Source: Betaproteobacteria bacterium (GTDB lineage Bacteria > Pseudomonadota > Gammaproteobacteria > Burkholderiales > SG8-41). Taken from it: a stretch of 64,000 nt of DNA. The translations under genes and the position numbers were made by a program. Position 1 is the first letter of the stretch, and every line of letters begins with the position of its first letter. The stretch spans positions 1 through 64,000 of the forward strand of contig VGID01000014.1 of assembly GCA_016868035.1 (NCBI GenBank), read 5' to 3'. The notes below the pieces were generated by a model. That model saw only the letters and a program-made list of their open reading frames with translations, had not been told where the DNA came from and ran no database searches. Of this stretch, positions 34,761-42,869 are shown one piece after another.

Positions 34761-36112
34761 GTACCGAGCGCGGCAAAATCCTGGTGGTCGATGACGACCC
34801 GGATCTCCTGCGGCTGATGGAGATCCGGCTCGCCGCGGCCGGCTACGCGGTCACCACCGCGGAGAGCGGCGAGCAGGCGCTCGCCCGCCTGAGCGTCATT
34901 CGGCCGGAGCTCGTGGTAACCGACCTCCGGATGGGCGGGATGGACGGGATGGCGCTGTTCGAGGCGATCCGCGCGGAGCATCCGACGCTTCCCGTGATCA
35001 TGCTCACCGCGCACGGCACCATCCCCGACGCGGTGGCCGCGGTGAAGCGCGGGGTCTTCGGCTACCTCACCAAGCCGTTCGACGCCAAGGCCCTGCTGGC
35101 CGAAGTGGAGCGCGCGCTGGCCGCGAGCGGCGGGGCGCGGGAGGCCGCGCGGGGCGCGGAGAGCGGCGCCTGGCGCAAGGACATCATCACGCGCAACGCG
35201 GCGATGGAGAACGTGCTGGCGAAAGCGCGGCTGGTGGCCGACAGCGATGCGAGCGTGTTCATCTACGGGGATTCGGGAACCGGCAAGGAGCTGGTGGCGC
35301 GGGCGATCCACAACGCGAGCCCGCGCCGGGAACGCCCGTTCGTCGCGATCAACTGCGGGGCGATCCCCGAGCAGCTGCTCGAATCCGAGCTGTTCGGGCA
35401 CGTGCGGGGGGCCTTTACCGGGGCGATCCGCGACCACAAGGGCCTGTTCCAGACCGCCGACAAGGGGACGCTCTTTCTCGACGAGATCGGGGACATGCCC
35501 GTCGCGCTCCAGGTGAAGCTGCTGCGCGTGCTCCAGGAGAAAAGGGTCCGTGCGGTGGGTTCCACCGAAACGCACGACATGGACGTGCGCGTGATATCGG
35601 CCACCCACCGCGACATCCAGGCGCAGATGGCGGCGGGCAATTTCCGCGAGGATCTGTTCTATCGCCTCAACGTGGTGGCGCTTGCGCTGCCGCCGCTCGC
35701 CGAGCGGCGTGAAGACATACCGTTGCTCGCCAATCATTTCCTCGCCGCACTCGCGACGAAGTACAAGAAGACGATCAACAGCTTCGCGCCCGAGGCGATG
35801 GAGCTCCTCGTCGCGGCGGCATGGCCCGGCAACGTGCGCCAGCTCTATAACGTGGTGGAGCAGTCGGTGGCGCTCGCGACCACGCCGCTCATCCCCGTGT
35901 CGCTCACGCAGCAGGCGATCCAGAACCAACAGACCGAGTTCGCCTCGTTCGAGCAGGCGCGGCGCAGGTTCGAGCGGGAGTACCTGACGCAACTCCTCAA
36001 GATCACCGAGGGCAACGTCACGCAGGCGGCGCGCCTCGCCCAGCGCAACCGCACCGAGTTCTACAAGCTGCTCGCGCGCCACGAGCTCGATCCCAAGCTC
36101 TTCAAATCCTGA
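34757..36112 (+). CDS. glrR: Sigma-54-dependent response regulator GlrR
   Basis: The protein has 451 residues. The receiver domain has the phospho-acceptor Asp56 (VVTDLRMGG) and Lys in YLTKPFDAK. The AAA+ domain has Walker A GDSGTGKE, the sigma-54 contact loop GAFTGA and the Walker B FLDEIGDM. The C-terminus (LLKITEGNVTQAARLAQRNRTEFYKLL) is a Fis-type helix-turn-helix. It activates RpoN promoters; rpoN itself is at 61127-62563. Two predicted binding sites and a sigma-54 promoter follow directly downstream. A terminator begins inside its stop codon. Confidence 0.92.
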   Translation: MSTERGKILVVDDDPDLLRLMEIRLAAAGYAVTTAESGEQALARLSVIRPELVVTDLRMGGMDGMALFEAIRAEHPTLPVIMLTAHGTIPDAVAAVKRGVFGYLTKPFDAKALLAEVERALAASGGAREAARGAESGAWRKDIITRNAAMENVLAKARLVADSDASVFIYGDSGTGKELVARAIHNASPRRERPFVAINCGAIPEQLLESELFGHVRGAFTGAIRDHKGLFQTADKGTLFLDEIGDMPVALQVKLLRVLQEKRVRAVGSTETHDMDVRVISATHRDIQAQMAAGNFREDLFYRLNVVALALPPLAERREDIPLLANHFLAALATKYKKTINSFAPEAMELLVAAAWPGNVRQLYNVVEQSVALATTPLIPVSLTQQAIQNQQTEFASFEQARRRFEREYLTQLLKITEGNVTQAARLAQRNRTEFYKLLARHELDPKLFKS

Positions 36113-36142
36113 TAAAACGGACGGCTTCGCCGCCGTTTTATC
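36111..36142 (+). terminator. Strong hairpin terminator after glrR
   Basis: GATAAAACGG pairs perfectly with CCGTTTTATC. One bulged A and an inner CGGC-TTC-GCCG stem complete the structure. The A-run on the left arm and T-run on the right arm let it work in both directions. It starts within the glrR stop codon. Confidence 0.8.
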
Positions 36143-36265
36143 TGCGCGCGTTCGAACGGACGAAACCTCGCCGCTCAACGCGCGCCGGTTCGATTCCCGA
36201 CGGCTTCGCCGCCGTTTTATCTGCGCGCGTTCGAAGCGGACGAAAGCCTGCCGTTCAACGCGCGC
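36120..36265 (+). repeat. Tandem duplication of a 66/67-bp unit
   Basis: Copy 1 (36120-36185) and copy 2 (36199-36265) share GACGGCTTCGCCGCCGTTTT, ATCTGCGCGCGTTCGAA and the run to CAACGCGCGC, with a few substitutions and two single-base gaps. The unit starts with the right half of the terminator, so the second copy repeats a partial hairpin without the left arm. Confidence 0.8.
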
Positions 36266-36300
36266 GTAGACGGAACCGCAGCCTCCCGAGGAATTTTCGC

Positions 36301-36318
36301 TGTCGTCGTTCCGCGACA
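36301..36318. promoter_or_regulatory. GlrR-type activator site 1
   Basis: TGTC-N10-GACA is an exact match to the known GlrR target pattern described for E. coli glmY, and it lies within a longer CTGTCG...CGACAG palindrome. It is centred about 150 bases before the predicted sigma-54 transcription start. Confidence 0.68.
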
Positions 36319-36365
36319 GAGAAATCCGCGCGGAATCAGCGCCCTGTGGCCCGGCGCCGGCCCGC

Positions 36366-36383
36366 TGTTGCCGGATGACGACA
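36366..36383. promoter_or_regulatory. GlrR-type activator site 2
   Basis: TGTT-N10-GACA differs from the consensus at one base and sits inside a CGCTGT...ACAGCG palindrome, 65 bases (about six helical turns) from site 1. It is centred about 87 bases before the predicted start. Confidence 0.58.
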
Positions 36384-36435
36384 GCGGCGCTCGAGGAGGA
36401 CCGTTCAACCGGCTGATTTCAGGATGATTCTGTTC

Positions 36436-36451
36436 TGGCACGCGGATCGCT
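36436..36451 (+). promoter_or_regulatory. Sigma-54 (RpoN) promoter
   Basis: CTGGCACG-CGGA-TCGCT matches the -24/-12 consensus YTGGCACG-N4-TTGCW with one mismatch; the invariant GG (36437-36438) and GC (36449-36450) are correctly spaced. Transcription would start near 36462, which excludes the in-frame ATG at 36452 and supports ATG 36491 as the start of the next gene. Confidence 0.75.
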
Positions 36452-36490
36452 ATGGATACACCGCGTGATCCCGAAACGAAGGAGCAGGTC

Positions 36491-37066
36491 ATGGAAACCG
36501 TACATACCGTGGAAAAACGCACGGGCATGCTCTATCCCACGATGCTGATTGCCGCCGTGGCGGTGATTTTGTTCAGCGTGGTGGGAATCGCCACCATGAT
36601 GGGCTGGATGCCCAGCGCGCTGTCGAAGAACGAGCCCGTTGCGGCCGCGAGTTCCGCGAAGGCGCAGAGCGCGCCGGCAACGAAATCCGGCCCAAGCGCC
36701 CCGCGCGCAGTCGCGAATGCGGGCGCCAGCTGCAGCGACTGCGGAGTGATCGAATCGATACGCACGGTCGAGCTCAAAGGCGAGGGCAGCGGGGTCGGAG
36801 CGGTCGCCGGGGGCGTGGTCGGCGGCATCGTCGGCAACCAGGTGGGGCGCGGCGGTGGACGCACTGCGATGACGGTAGTGGGCGCGGGCGCGGGAGCCTA
36901 TGCCGGCCACGAGATCGAGAAGAACATGCAGCGCTCGACCCGCTTCCAGGTGCGCGTGCGCATGAACGACGGCACCTACCGCACGTTCTATGAGCGTGCG
37001 CAACCGGCGCTCAGCGTCGGGCAGAAGGTGCGCGTGACGGAGCAGGGCATCGTGGCCGCGGGCTGA
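36491..37066 (+). CDS. Glycine-zipper (2TM) membrane protein, predicted GlrR target
   Basis: The protein has 191 residues. One transmembrane segment (residues 15-38) is followed by an Ala/Ser/Pro-rich linker, a CSDCGVIES motif, and a glycine zipper (GVGAVAGGVVGGIVGNQVGRGGGRTAMTVVGAGAGAYAGHEIE). The C-terminal beta domain (RFQVRVRMNDGTYRTF) is of the SH3-like kind seen in SlyB/Rcs-type envelope proteins. The family is linked to outer-membrane stress, but its molecular role is unclear. ATG 36491 has AAGGAG upstream and lies downstream of the predicted sigma-54 start. Confidence 0.85.
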   Translation: METVHTVEKRTGMLYPTMLIAAVAVILFSVVGIATMMGWMPSALSKNEPVAAASSAKAQSAPATKSGPSAPRAVANAGASCSDCGVIESIRTVELKGEGSGVGAVAGGVVGGIVGNQVGRGGGRTAMTVVGAGAGAYAGHEIEKNMQRSTRFQVRVRMNDGTYRTFYERAQPALSVGQKVRVTEQGIVAAG

Positions 37067-37103
37067 CGGCGCGCGGAATGGCAACGCAGGCAGGAGAGGA
37101 GCA

Positions 37104-37403
37104 ATGGACAGACCCAGTTACGGGCGCGTGAAGCGCATCCACGCCGAGTTTCGCGGCGACGAGGCGGTTGAACTCGATATCCTGGAGGTATCGTTGCGCA
37201 TGGGCGATGTCGCGCGCACCCGGTTCGATGCCGACACCCAGCTCACGCGGCTCGCGTTGAAGGCGCTGCGTCGCGCGATCGGAGATTACTCGGTGAAGAC
37301 CGGCCAGAGGTATCCTACGTGCCGCACCCTCTCGCGCTTTCTCGATGGCGAGCCGGCCGAGCAGGAAGCCGATGGCGCGCGCGTGGTGAGCCTCGCTAAA
37401 TGA
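37104..37403 (+). CDS. Hypothetical protein, 99 residues
   Basis: I do not recognise the family. The protein is soluble and charged (pI probably near neutral), with no signal or membrane segment. It has an alpha/beta-looking centre around RKLALKALRRAIG-type helices and a segment YPTCRTLSRFLDG. The start has a strong AGGAGAGGAG site. The stop overlaps the ATG of the next small gene, and it lies 37 bases after the glycine-zipper gene, so all three may share the sigma-54 transcript. Confidence 0.7.
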   Translation: MDRPSYGRVKRIHAEFRGDEAVELDILEVSLRMGDVARTRFDADTQLTRLALKALRRAIGDYSVKTGQRYPTCRTLSRFLDGEPAEQEADGARVVSLAK

Positions 37404-37657
37404 ACGGGACGCTCTGGCGCGGAATGCTGGTCTCCGCTGCGATCGCAGCCGCTGGTTGCGCTTCGCCGGCGCCGTCGGCTCCGCCGCTCCCGGTCAACTT
37501 GCAGGGGTTTGCGCCGGCATTCAAGGCGGGCTACGCGGACGGCTGCGAGAGCGCACGACTGGGCAGCGCGCGGCGAGCCGAGGAGCGCTACCAGACCGAC
37601 TCCGACTATGCGCAGGGCTGGAACGACGGCCACTCCATTTGCGCGCGCCGCAAATGA
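37400..37657 (+). CDS. Small putative lipoprotein, 85 residues
   Basis: The N-terminus MNGTLWRGMLVSAAIAAAGCASP looks like a lipoprotein signal with the lipidated Cys at residue 20. The mature 65 residues contain GYADGCESARLGS and YAQGWNDGHSICARR, two G-Y/W-x-D/N-G repeats with Cys. I do not know a function. The ATG overlaps the upstream stop. Confidence 0.7.
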   Translation: MNGTLWRGMLVSAAIAAAGCASPAPSAPPLPVNLQGFAPAFKAGYADGCESARLGSARRAEERYQTDSDYAQGWNDGHSICARRK

Positions 37658-37658
37658 C

Positions 37659-37760
37659 GTTCCGGGTTCCGCGTTTCGAGTCCAGGGTTGAAATCCGGAC
37701 ACCGAACGCCGAACTCGAAACCGGAACCCGAAACCCGAAACCCGAAACCCGAAACCCGGA
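37659..37760. repeat. Paired heptamer arrays forming an inverted repeat (GTTCCGG / ACCCGAA)
   Basis: The left array is GTTCCGG GTTCCGC GTTTCGA GTCCAGG GTTGAAA; the right array has seven units, four of them exact ACCCGAA. The arms are roughly reverse complements. The element fills the gap between convergent genes and could fold into a long stem, possibly ending transcription from both sides. Confidence 0.78.
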
Positions 37761-37772
37761 AGGCCGTCAGCC

Positions 37773-39881
37773 TTAAACGCGTGAAAGGCGGACGACCTCG
37801 GTGATCCCGCGCAGGCTCCGCAGGATCCGCGCGAGGTGCAACCGGTCGGAGACCTGCAGCGTGAAGTACATATTGGTGTAATCGCTGCCGTCCTCGGGGT
37901 CCACGGCGACGTTCTGGATGTTGGAGCCGGCCCCCGCGATTTCCGCGGCGACCTTGGCGAGCACGCCACGCTGGTTGGCCACAACCAGCTTGATGCTGAC
38001 ATCGAAGAGCTTGCGGGTATCCGGATCCCACGCCACGTCCAGAATGCGGTCGGGATCGTGGCGGGCGCGGATGATCGCCGGGCAGTCGTGGGTGTGGATC
38101 ACCATCCCCTGCCCCTTGCTGATGATGCCGATGATGGGATCGCCCGGTATTGGCTTGCAGCATTGGGCGAACTGCACCGCCAGACCCTCCGAGCCGCGGA
38201 TGATCACGGAGCCGGGCATCGGCACTTCGTTCGAGCCCGGCTCGCCGAGCGGAAGCAGGCGCCGAGCAACGACCGCCGCAAGGCGCTTGCCGAGCCCGAT
38301 GTCCGCGAGGATTTCCTCGCGTGATTTGGCGCCGGCGTCGCGCAGGAACCGGTCCCACTGCGCCCCCTTGATCTCGCCGAGCGCGGAGCCCAGCGCCCCC
38401 AGCGCCTGGTTGAGCAGGCGCTCGCCCAGCTGGGAGGACTCCTGGTAGTGCATCGTCTTGAGGAAGTGGCGGATGCGCGAGCGCGACTTGGCGGTTACGA
38501 CGAAATTCAGCCACAGCGGATTGGGCTTGGCGTGTGCGGCCGTGATGATCTCCACCCGGTCGCCGTTCTTGAGCTCGGTCCTCAACGGCATCAGGTCCTG
38601 GTTGATCTTCACTGCCACGCACCGGTTGCCGATGTCGGTGTGCACGGCGTAGGCGAAATCCACCGCCGTCGCCCCGCGCGGCAGCGCCATGATCTTGCCC
38701 TTGGGCGTGAAGACGTAGACTTCGTCCGGAAAGAGGTCCACCTTCAGGTGCTCGAGGAATTCGACCGAATCGCCCGACTGCGACTGCATCTCGAGCAGGC
38801 TCTGCAGCCACTGGTGGGTCTTCTTCTGCAGATCCGAGAGCGACGTGTCCGAGCTCTTGTAGAGCCAGTGCGAGGCGACGCCCGCCTCGGCGATCTTGTG
38901 CATCTCGATGGCGCGGATCTGGATCTCCATCGGGCTGCCGAACGGCCCGAACAGCGTCGTGTGCAGCGACTGGTAGCCGTTCGCCTTCGGGATCGCCACG
39001 TAGTCCTTGAACTTGCCCGGGATGGGCTTGAACAGGCTGTGCAGCGCTCCCAGCGCGAGGTAGCACCCGGCCACGTCTTTCACGAGGATGCGGAAGCCGA
39101 ACACGTCGAGCACCTGCGCGAACGAAAGATGCTTCTCGCGCATCTTGCGGTAGATCGAGTACAGGTGCTTCTCGCGCCCGTGCACCTGCGCCTCCACGCC
39201 GCTCGACTTGAGCCTGCGCTTGATCGAGTCCATCACCTTGCTCACCACCTCGCGGCGGTTGCCGCGCGCGGCCTTGACCGCCTTGGACAGCACGCGGTAG
39301 CGGTCGGGATATAGGTGCTGGAAGGCGAGATCCTCCAGCTCTTGGTAGATGCGGTTGAGCCCCAGGCGGTTGGCGATGGGCGCATAAATATCGAGCGTCT
39401 CGCGCGCGATCCGGCGCTTTTTATCGGACTCCACCGCATCGAGCGTGCGCATGTTATGGAGCCGGTCGGCGAGCTTGATGAGGATGACACGGACATCGCG
39501 CGCCATCGCGAGCAGCATCTTGCGGAAATTCTCGGCCTGCGCGACTTCGTGCGTCTCGAACTCGATGCGATCGAGCTTGGAGACGCCGTCCACCAGCTCC
39601 GCGACCGGCTTGCCGAAATTGCGGGAGATCTCCGTTTTGGTGACGGCGGTGTCCTCCATCACGTCATGGAGGAGCGCGGCGGTGAGCGCCTGCGTGTCGA
39701 GATGCCACTCGGCGAGGATGCTGGCCACCGCCAGCGGGTGCGAGATGTAGGGCTCGCCCGTCTTGCGGAACTGCCCCTCGTGCGCGGCCTCGCTGAAGTG
39801 GTAAGCCGACTCGAGCTGAGTGATGTCTTCCGGCTTGAGGTAGCCGGACCACTCCTTGAACAGTATTGCGGCCTGCGTCAT
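37773..39881 (-). CDS. spoT: Bifunctional (p)ppGpp synthetase/hydrolase SpoT (Rel)
   Basis: The protein has 702 residues. The HD hydrolase domain is intact (SHPLAVASILAEWHLD, LLHDVMEDT). The synthetase domain (residues about 230-350) includes IEIQIRAIEMHKIAEAGVASHWLYK-type sequence. A TGS domain (VFTPKGKIMALPRGATAVDFAYAVHTDIG) and a C-terminal ACT domain follow. It sets the stringent-response alarmone level. It sits in the usual order gmk-rpoZ-spoT. The spacer upstream is a heptamer hairpin, and the spacer downstream is another. Confidence 0.95.
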   Translation of the reverse strand: MTQAAILFKEWSGYLKPEDITQLESAYHFSEAAHEGQFRKTGEPYISHPLAVASILAEWHLDTQALTAALLHDVMEDTAVTKTEISRNFGKPVAELVDGVSKLDRIEFETHEVAQAENFRKMLLAMARDVRVILIKLADRLHNMRTLDAVESDKKRRIARETLDIYAPIANRLGLNRIYQELEDLAFQHLYPDRYRVLSKAVKAARGNRREVVSKVMDSIKRRLKSSGVEAQVHGREKHLYSIYRKMREKHLSFAQVLDVFGFRILVKDVAGCYLALGALHSLFKPIPGKFKDYVAIPKANGYQSLHTTLFGPFGSPMEIQIRAIEMHKIAEAGVASHWLYKSSDTSLSDLQKKTHQWLQSLLEMQSQSGDSVEFLEHLKVDLFPDEVYVFTPKGKIMALPRGATAVDFAYAVHTDIGNRCVAVKINQDLMPLRTELKNGDRVEIITAAHAKPNPLWLNFVVTAKSRSRIRHFLKTMHYQESSQLGERLLNQALGALGSALGEIKGAQWDRFLRDAGAKSREEILADIGLGKRLAAVVARRLLPLGEPGSNEVPMPGSVIIRGSEGLAVQFAQCCKPIPGDPIIGIISKGQGMVIHTHDCPAIIRARHDPDRILDVAWDPDTRKLFDVSIKLVVANQRGVLAKVAAEIAGAGSNIQNVAVDPEDGSDYTNMYFTLQVSDRLHLARILRSLRGITEVVRLSRV

Positions 39882-39886
39882 TGGCG

Positions 39887-39950
39887 GTTCCGAGTTCCGG
39901 GTTCCGAGTTTCGAGCTTCACTCGCCACCCGAAACCCGCAACCCGGAACT
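39887..39950. repeat. Paired heptamer arrays (GTTCCGA / ACCCGNA)
   Basis: GTTCCGA GTTCCGG GTTCCGA GTTTCGA GCTTCAC is followed by ACCCGAA ACCCGCA ACCCGGA in opposite orientation. It fills the gap between rpoZ and spoT and uses the same words as the elements at 37659 and 50068. Confidence 0.75.
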
Positions 39951-39954
39951 GCCG

Positions 39955-40161
39955 TTAAGTCTGCCTCTTGTTCAGGATTTCCTTGCCGTACTTGCCGGCG
40001 GCAAGCTCGCGCAGCGCGATCACGGTGGGCTTGTCGCGCTGCGAATCCAGCATCGGCTGCGCGCCGTTGGTGATCTGGCGCGCACGGTAGGTCGCCGCGA
40101 GCGACATATCGAAGCGGTTGGGAATGACCTTCAGGCAGTCGTCTACGGTGATGCGGGCCAT
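39955..40161 (-). CDS. rpoZ: RNA polymerase omega subunit
   Basis: The protein has 68 residues and matches bacterial omega subunits over its full length ([30 protein letters not shown], and the [17 protein letters not shown] region). It helps assemble the RNA polymerase beta' subunit and forms part of the ppGpp site 1, which fits its place between gmk and spoT. It starts 14 bases after the gmk stop. Confidence 0.95.
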   Translation of the reverse strand: MARITVDDCLKVIPNRFDMSLAATYRARQITNGAQPMLDSQRDKPTVIALRELAAGKYGKEILNKRQT

Positions 40162-40175
40162 GCGGGCTACCTCGT

Positions 40176-40784
40176 CTACTTCATGCGGTTGATCAAATCG
40201 CGGTGGCGGGCAAGCTGGCGGGAGAGCCTCAGCCGTTCGGCCCTGATGATGCTCGCGAGATCCCGCGCCGCCCGGTCAAACTCGTCGTTAATAATAGCAT
40301 AGTCGTACTCGCTCACGTGGCCGATCTCCTCGCGCGCGGTGGCGAGTCGGCGCGCGATTACCTCCGGGCTGTCCTGGGCGCGGTTCTTCAGCCGCGCCTC
40401 GAGCGCTTCGAGCGAGGGCGGCACGATGAAGATGCTCACCGCCGAGGGCATGAGCCTGCGCACCTGCTGCGCCCCCTGCCAGTCGATCTCGAGCAGCACG
40501 TCGGCGCCCCGGTCGAGCTCCCGCTGGATCCACTGTTGCGAGGTGCCGTAGCGGTGGCCGTAGATCACCGCGCTTTCGAGGAACGCGCCGGCCTCCAGCA
40601 TGCGCCCGAACTCCTCCGGAGCGACGAAGTGGTATTCGCGGCCGTTCTGCTCGCCGGGGCGCGCGGGGCGCGTGGTGTAGGAAATCGAAAGCCGCACCTG
40701 AGGCTCGGCCTGGAGCAGCGCCTGGATCAGGCTCGTCTTGCCCCCGCCCGAGGGCGCGCTGATGATGAAAAGGATGCCGGTCAT
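40176..40784 (-). CDS. gmk: Guanylate kinase
   Basis: The protein has 202 residues, the family length. The P-loop is [10 protein letters not shown] at residues 9-18. GMP-binding motifs [20 protein letters not shown] and the lid [12 protein letters not shown] are intact. It phosphorylates GMP to GDP in the cytoplasm. It heads the gmk-rpoZ-spoT run and follows yicC on the same strand, the common proteobacterial order. Confidence 0.96.
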   Translation of the reverse strand: MTGILFIISAPSGGGKTSLIQALLQAEPQVRLSISYTTRPARPGEQNGREYHFVAPEEFGRMLEAGAFLESAVIYGHRYGTSQQWIQRELDRGADVLLEIDWQGAQQVRRLMPSAVSIFIVPPSLEALEARLKNRAQDSPEVIARRLATAREEIGHVSEYDYAIINDEFDRAARDLASIIRAERLRLSRQLARHRDLINRMK

Positions 40785-40790
40785 GCCGTG

Positions 40791-40890
40791 GTGAGCGGTG
40801 AGCGGCGAGCGGTGAGCAGAAAAAAGAACATCGGATGTGTCATCGTTTTCTTCGCATCATTCCGCTTACCGCTTACTGCTGACGGCTTAT
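40791..40890. repeat. Paired heptamer arrays (GTGAGCG / CGCTTAC)
   Basis: GTGAGCG GTGAGCG GCGAGCG GTGAGCA (40791-40818) faces CGCTTAC CGCTTAC TGCTGAC GGCTTAT (40863-40890). The right array ends in the yicC stop codon. About 45 bases of AT-rich sequence lie between. Confidence 0.75.
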
Positions 40891-41753
40891 TCGATATTCT
40901 GGATCTGTTCGCGCATCTGCTCGATCAGCAGCTTGAGCTCGAGCGCGGCCTGGCTCACCGCGATGTCCGCCGACTTCGAGCCCAGCGTGTTCGCCTCGCG
41001 GTTGAGCTCCTGCATCAGGAAATCGAGCCGCTTGCCGACCGCGCCGCCCTCGGCAAGGACGCGCTTGAGCTCCGCCACGTGGGTGGTGAGGCGAGAGAGC
41101 TCCTCGTCCACGTCCACTTTGTTTGCGAACAGCGCGACTTCCTGGCGGATGCGCTCTTCGTCGCCCCCGCCGAGCGCGTCCTTCAGCCGGGCAGCGAGCT
41201 TCTCCTGGAACGCGCTCACCACTTGCGGTATGCGCGGCGCGACCTCCGACACGATGCGCTCGGCCGCCGCCGCGCGCTCGAGGAGCAATGCCTTGATCTT
41301 GTCGCCCTCCCGCGCGCGGGCGGCGGCGAACTCGTCGAGCGCAGTGGCAAGCAGGTCGCGGCACGCCGAATGCAGCTCCTCGAGCGGGAGCGGTTCGGCA
41401 GCCAGCACGCCGGGCCAGCGCAAGGCATCGGCCGTCGTGAGGTGCCCGGCGCCGGCGAGCAACGCGCACACCTTGAGTTCCAGCGCGCTCAACTGCTGCA
41501 GCACTGGCTCGTTGAGCTTGAGCATCTTCGGTGCGCTCGGGTTGGCGGCGAACGTCGCGCGGCATTCGACCTTGCCGCGGCTCACCCGCGCAACGACCAG
41601 CTCGCGCAGGGCCGGCTCCACGGCGCGCAGATCATCGGGCAGCCGGAACTGGAGGTCTAGGTAGCGGTGGTTGACCGAGCGCAGCTCGAGGTTGAGCGCG
41701 CCGAACGGAAATTCCTTCGCCGCCGTGGCGTAGCCTGTCATGCTGTTGATCAT
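40887..41753 (-). CDS. yicC: YicC-family endoribonuclease
   Basis: The protein has 288 residues. The start MINSMTGYATA and the N-terminal LELRSVNHRYLDLQFRLP are the family signature, and the C-terminal DUF1732 part ends in LMQELNREANTLGSKSADIAVSQAALELKLLIEQMREQIQNIE. The family cuts RNA and is linked to sRNA turnover. The frame is open for 18 codons upstream, but that stretch lies in the repeat-rich spacer. Confidence 0.93.
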   Translation of the reverse strand: MINSMTGYATAAKEFPFGALNLELRSVNHRYLDLQFRLPDDLRAVEPALRELVVARVSRGKVECRATFAANPSAPKMLKLNEPVLQQLSALELKVCALLAGAGHLTTADALRWPGVLAAEPLPLEELHSACRDLLATALDEFAAARAREGDKIKALLLERAAAAERIVSEVAPRIPQVVSAFQEKLAARLKDALGGGDEERIRQEVALFANKVDVDEELSRLTTHVAELKRVLAEGGAVGKRLDFLMQELNREANTLGSKSADIAVSQAALELKLLIEQMREQIQNIE

Positions 41754-41761
41754 AGAGAATC

Positions 41762-41870
41762 GGTGAATAGCGAACGGGGAATGGGTAATGGGAGCGGAAC
41801 AGAGCACAGGGTGCGGTCATGCGTTGAAAGACCATCCCATTTCCTATTTCCCGTTTCCCATTTACTATTG
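41762..41870. repeat. Paired heptamer arrays (GGGGAAT / CCCATTT)
   Basis: GGTGAAT AGCGAAC GGGGAAT GGGTAAT (41762-41789) faces CCCATTT CCTATTT CCCGTTT CCCATTT ACTATTG (41836-41870). It lies between divergent yicC and rph, so here it cannot be a terminator for either. Confidence 0.78.
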
Positions 41871-41928
41871 ACGCCCGCGCACAGATGCGGCGGCGATGTT
41901 CGGAAAGATAGCATACCTAGGGAATCGC

Positions 41929-42645
41929 ATGCGACCCAGCGGAAGAAGGCCCGATCAGATGCGCGCGCTGCGCATCACGCGCGGCTACACGCGGCACGCG
42001 GAAGGATCCGTGCTCATCGAATGCGGCGAGACGCGGGTGATCTGCGCTGCGAGCGTCCTCGACCGGCAGCCGCCCCATCTCCAGGGGCAGCCGCAGGGAT
42101 GGGTCACCGCCGAGTACGGCATGCTTCCCCGCTCGACCGACACGCGCACGGAACGCGAAGCGGCGCGCGGGAAGCAATCGGGCCGCACCCAGGAGATCCA
42201 GCGGCTTATCGGGCGCGCGCTGCGTTCCGTGATGGACCTCGGGAAGCTCGGCGAGCGCACCCTGCATCTCGATTGCGACGTGATCCAGGCGGACGGCGGC
42301 ACGCGCACCGCGAGCATCACCGGCGCGTTCGTTGCTGCGCACGATGCGGTGAGCTGGCTGCTCGGGCGCAAGATCATCACGGCTTCGCCGATCCGCGATT
42401 TCGTTGCCGCGGTCTCCGTCGGAGTGTTCGAGGAGAGCCCTGTGCTCGATCTCGATTACGCCGAGGATTCGCGGTGCGATACGGACATGAACGTGGTCAT
42501 GACCGGCAGCGGCGGGCTGGTCGAGGTGCAGGGAACCGCGGAAGGGCGGCCTTTCTCCCGCGCGCAGCTCGACGCGATGATGGATCTTGCCGACCGCGGC
42601 ATCCGCGAGCTCGTCGCCGCGCAGCGCGCCGCCTTGAAGACCTGA
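41929..42645 (+). CDS. rph: Ribonuclease PH
   Basis: The protein has 238 residues from ATG 41929, exactly the E. coli length, starting [33 protein letters not shown]. The phosphate- and RNA-binding residues in [27 protein letters not shown] and the catalytic [19 protein letters not shown] segment are present. It trims tRNA 3' ends phosphorolytically. AGGGAA precedes the start. It opens the run rph-rdgB-hemW. Confidence 0.95.
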   Translation: MRPSGRRPDQMRALRITRGYTRHAEGSVLIECGETRVICAASVLDRQPPHLQGQPQGWVTAEYGMLPRSTDTRTEREAARGKQSGRTQEIQRLIGRALRSVMDLGKLGERTLHLDCDVIQADGGTRTASITGAFVAAHDAVSWLLGRKIITASPIRDFVAAVSVGVFEESPVLDLDYAEDSRCDTDMNVVMTGSGGLVEVQGTAEGRPFSRAQLDAMMDLADRGIRELVAAQRAALKT

Positions 42646-42654
42646 ACCCCTTAT

Positions 42655-42863
42655 CGCAGAGGACGCAGAGGACGCAGAGGGGCGCGGAGGTATCGTTTTT
42701 TCGGACCCGTGAAAGCAGAAACCAGGCATCACCGGATCGCCGCGCGCCGCAAGCAACCGAGGGCGAGCGGGACTGATTACAAGGCATGCTTCACGGCGCA
42801 GTACGGCCCCGTGTGTGTGTCTTATGCTGTTCGCCTTTCCTCTGCGTCCTCCGCGTTGAGAGG
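42655..42863. repeat. Spacer bounded by inverted 9-mer arrays (CGCAGAGGA / CCTCTGCGT)
   Basis: CGCAGAGGA CGCAGAGGA CGCAGAGGG GCGCGGAGG (42655-42690) faces CCTCTGCGT CCTCCGCGT (42839-42856), with about 150 bases of unique sequence between. The right array ends next to the rdgB ribosome-binding site. Confidence 0.7.
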
Positions 42864-42869
42864 TTGGTT

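Noticed and set aside
36452-36490. Start of the glycine-zipper protein at ATG 36452
   Set aside because: It lies upstream of the predicted sigma-54 transcription start and has no ribosome-binding site, whereas ATG 36491 has AAGGAG.
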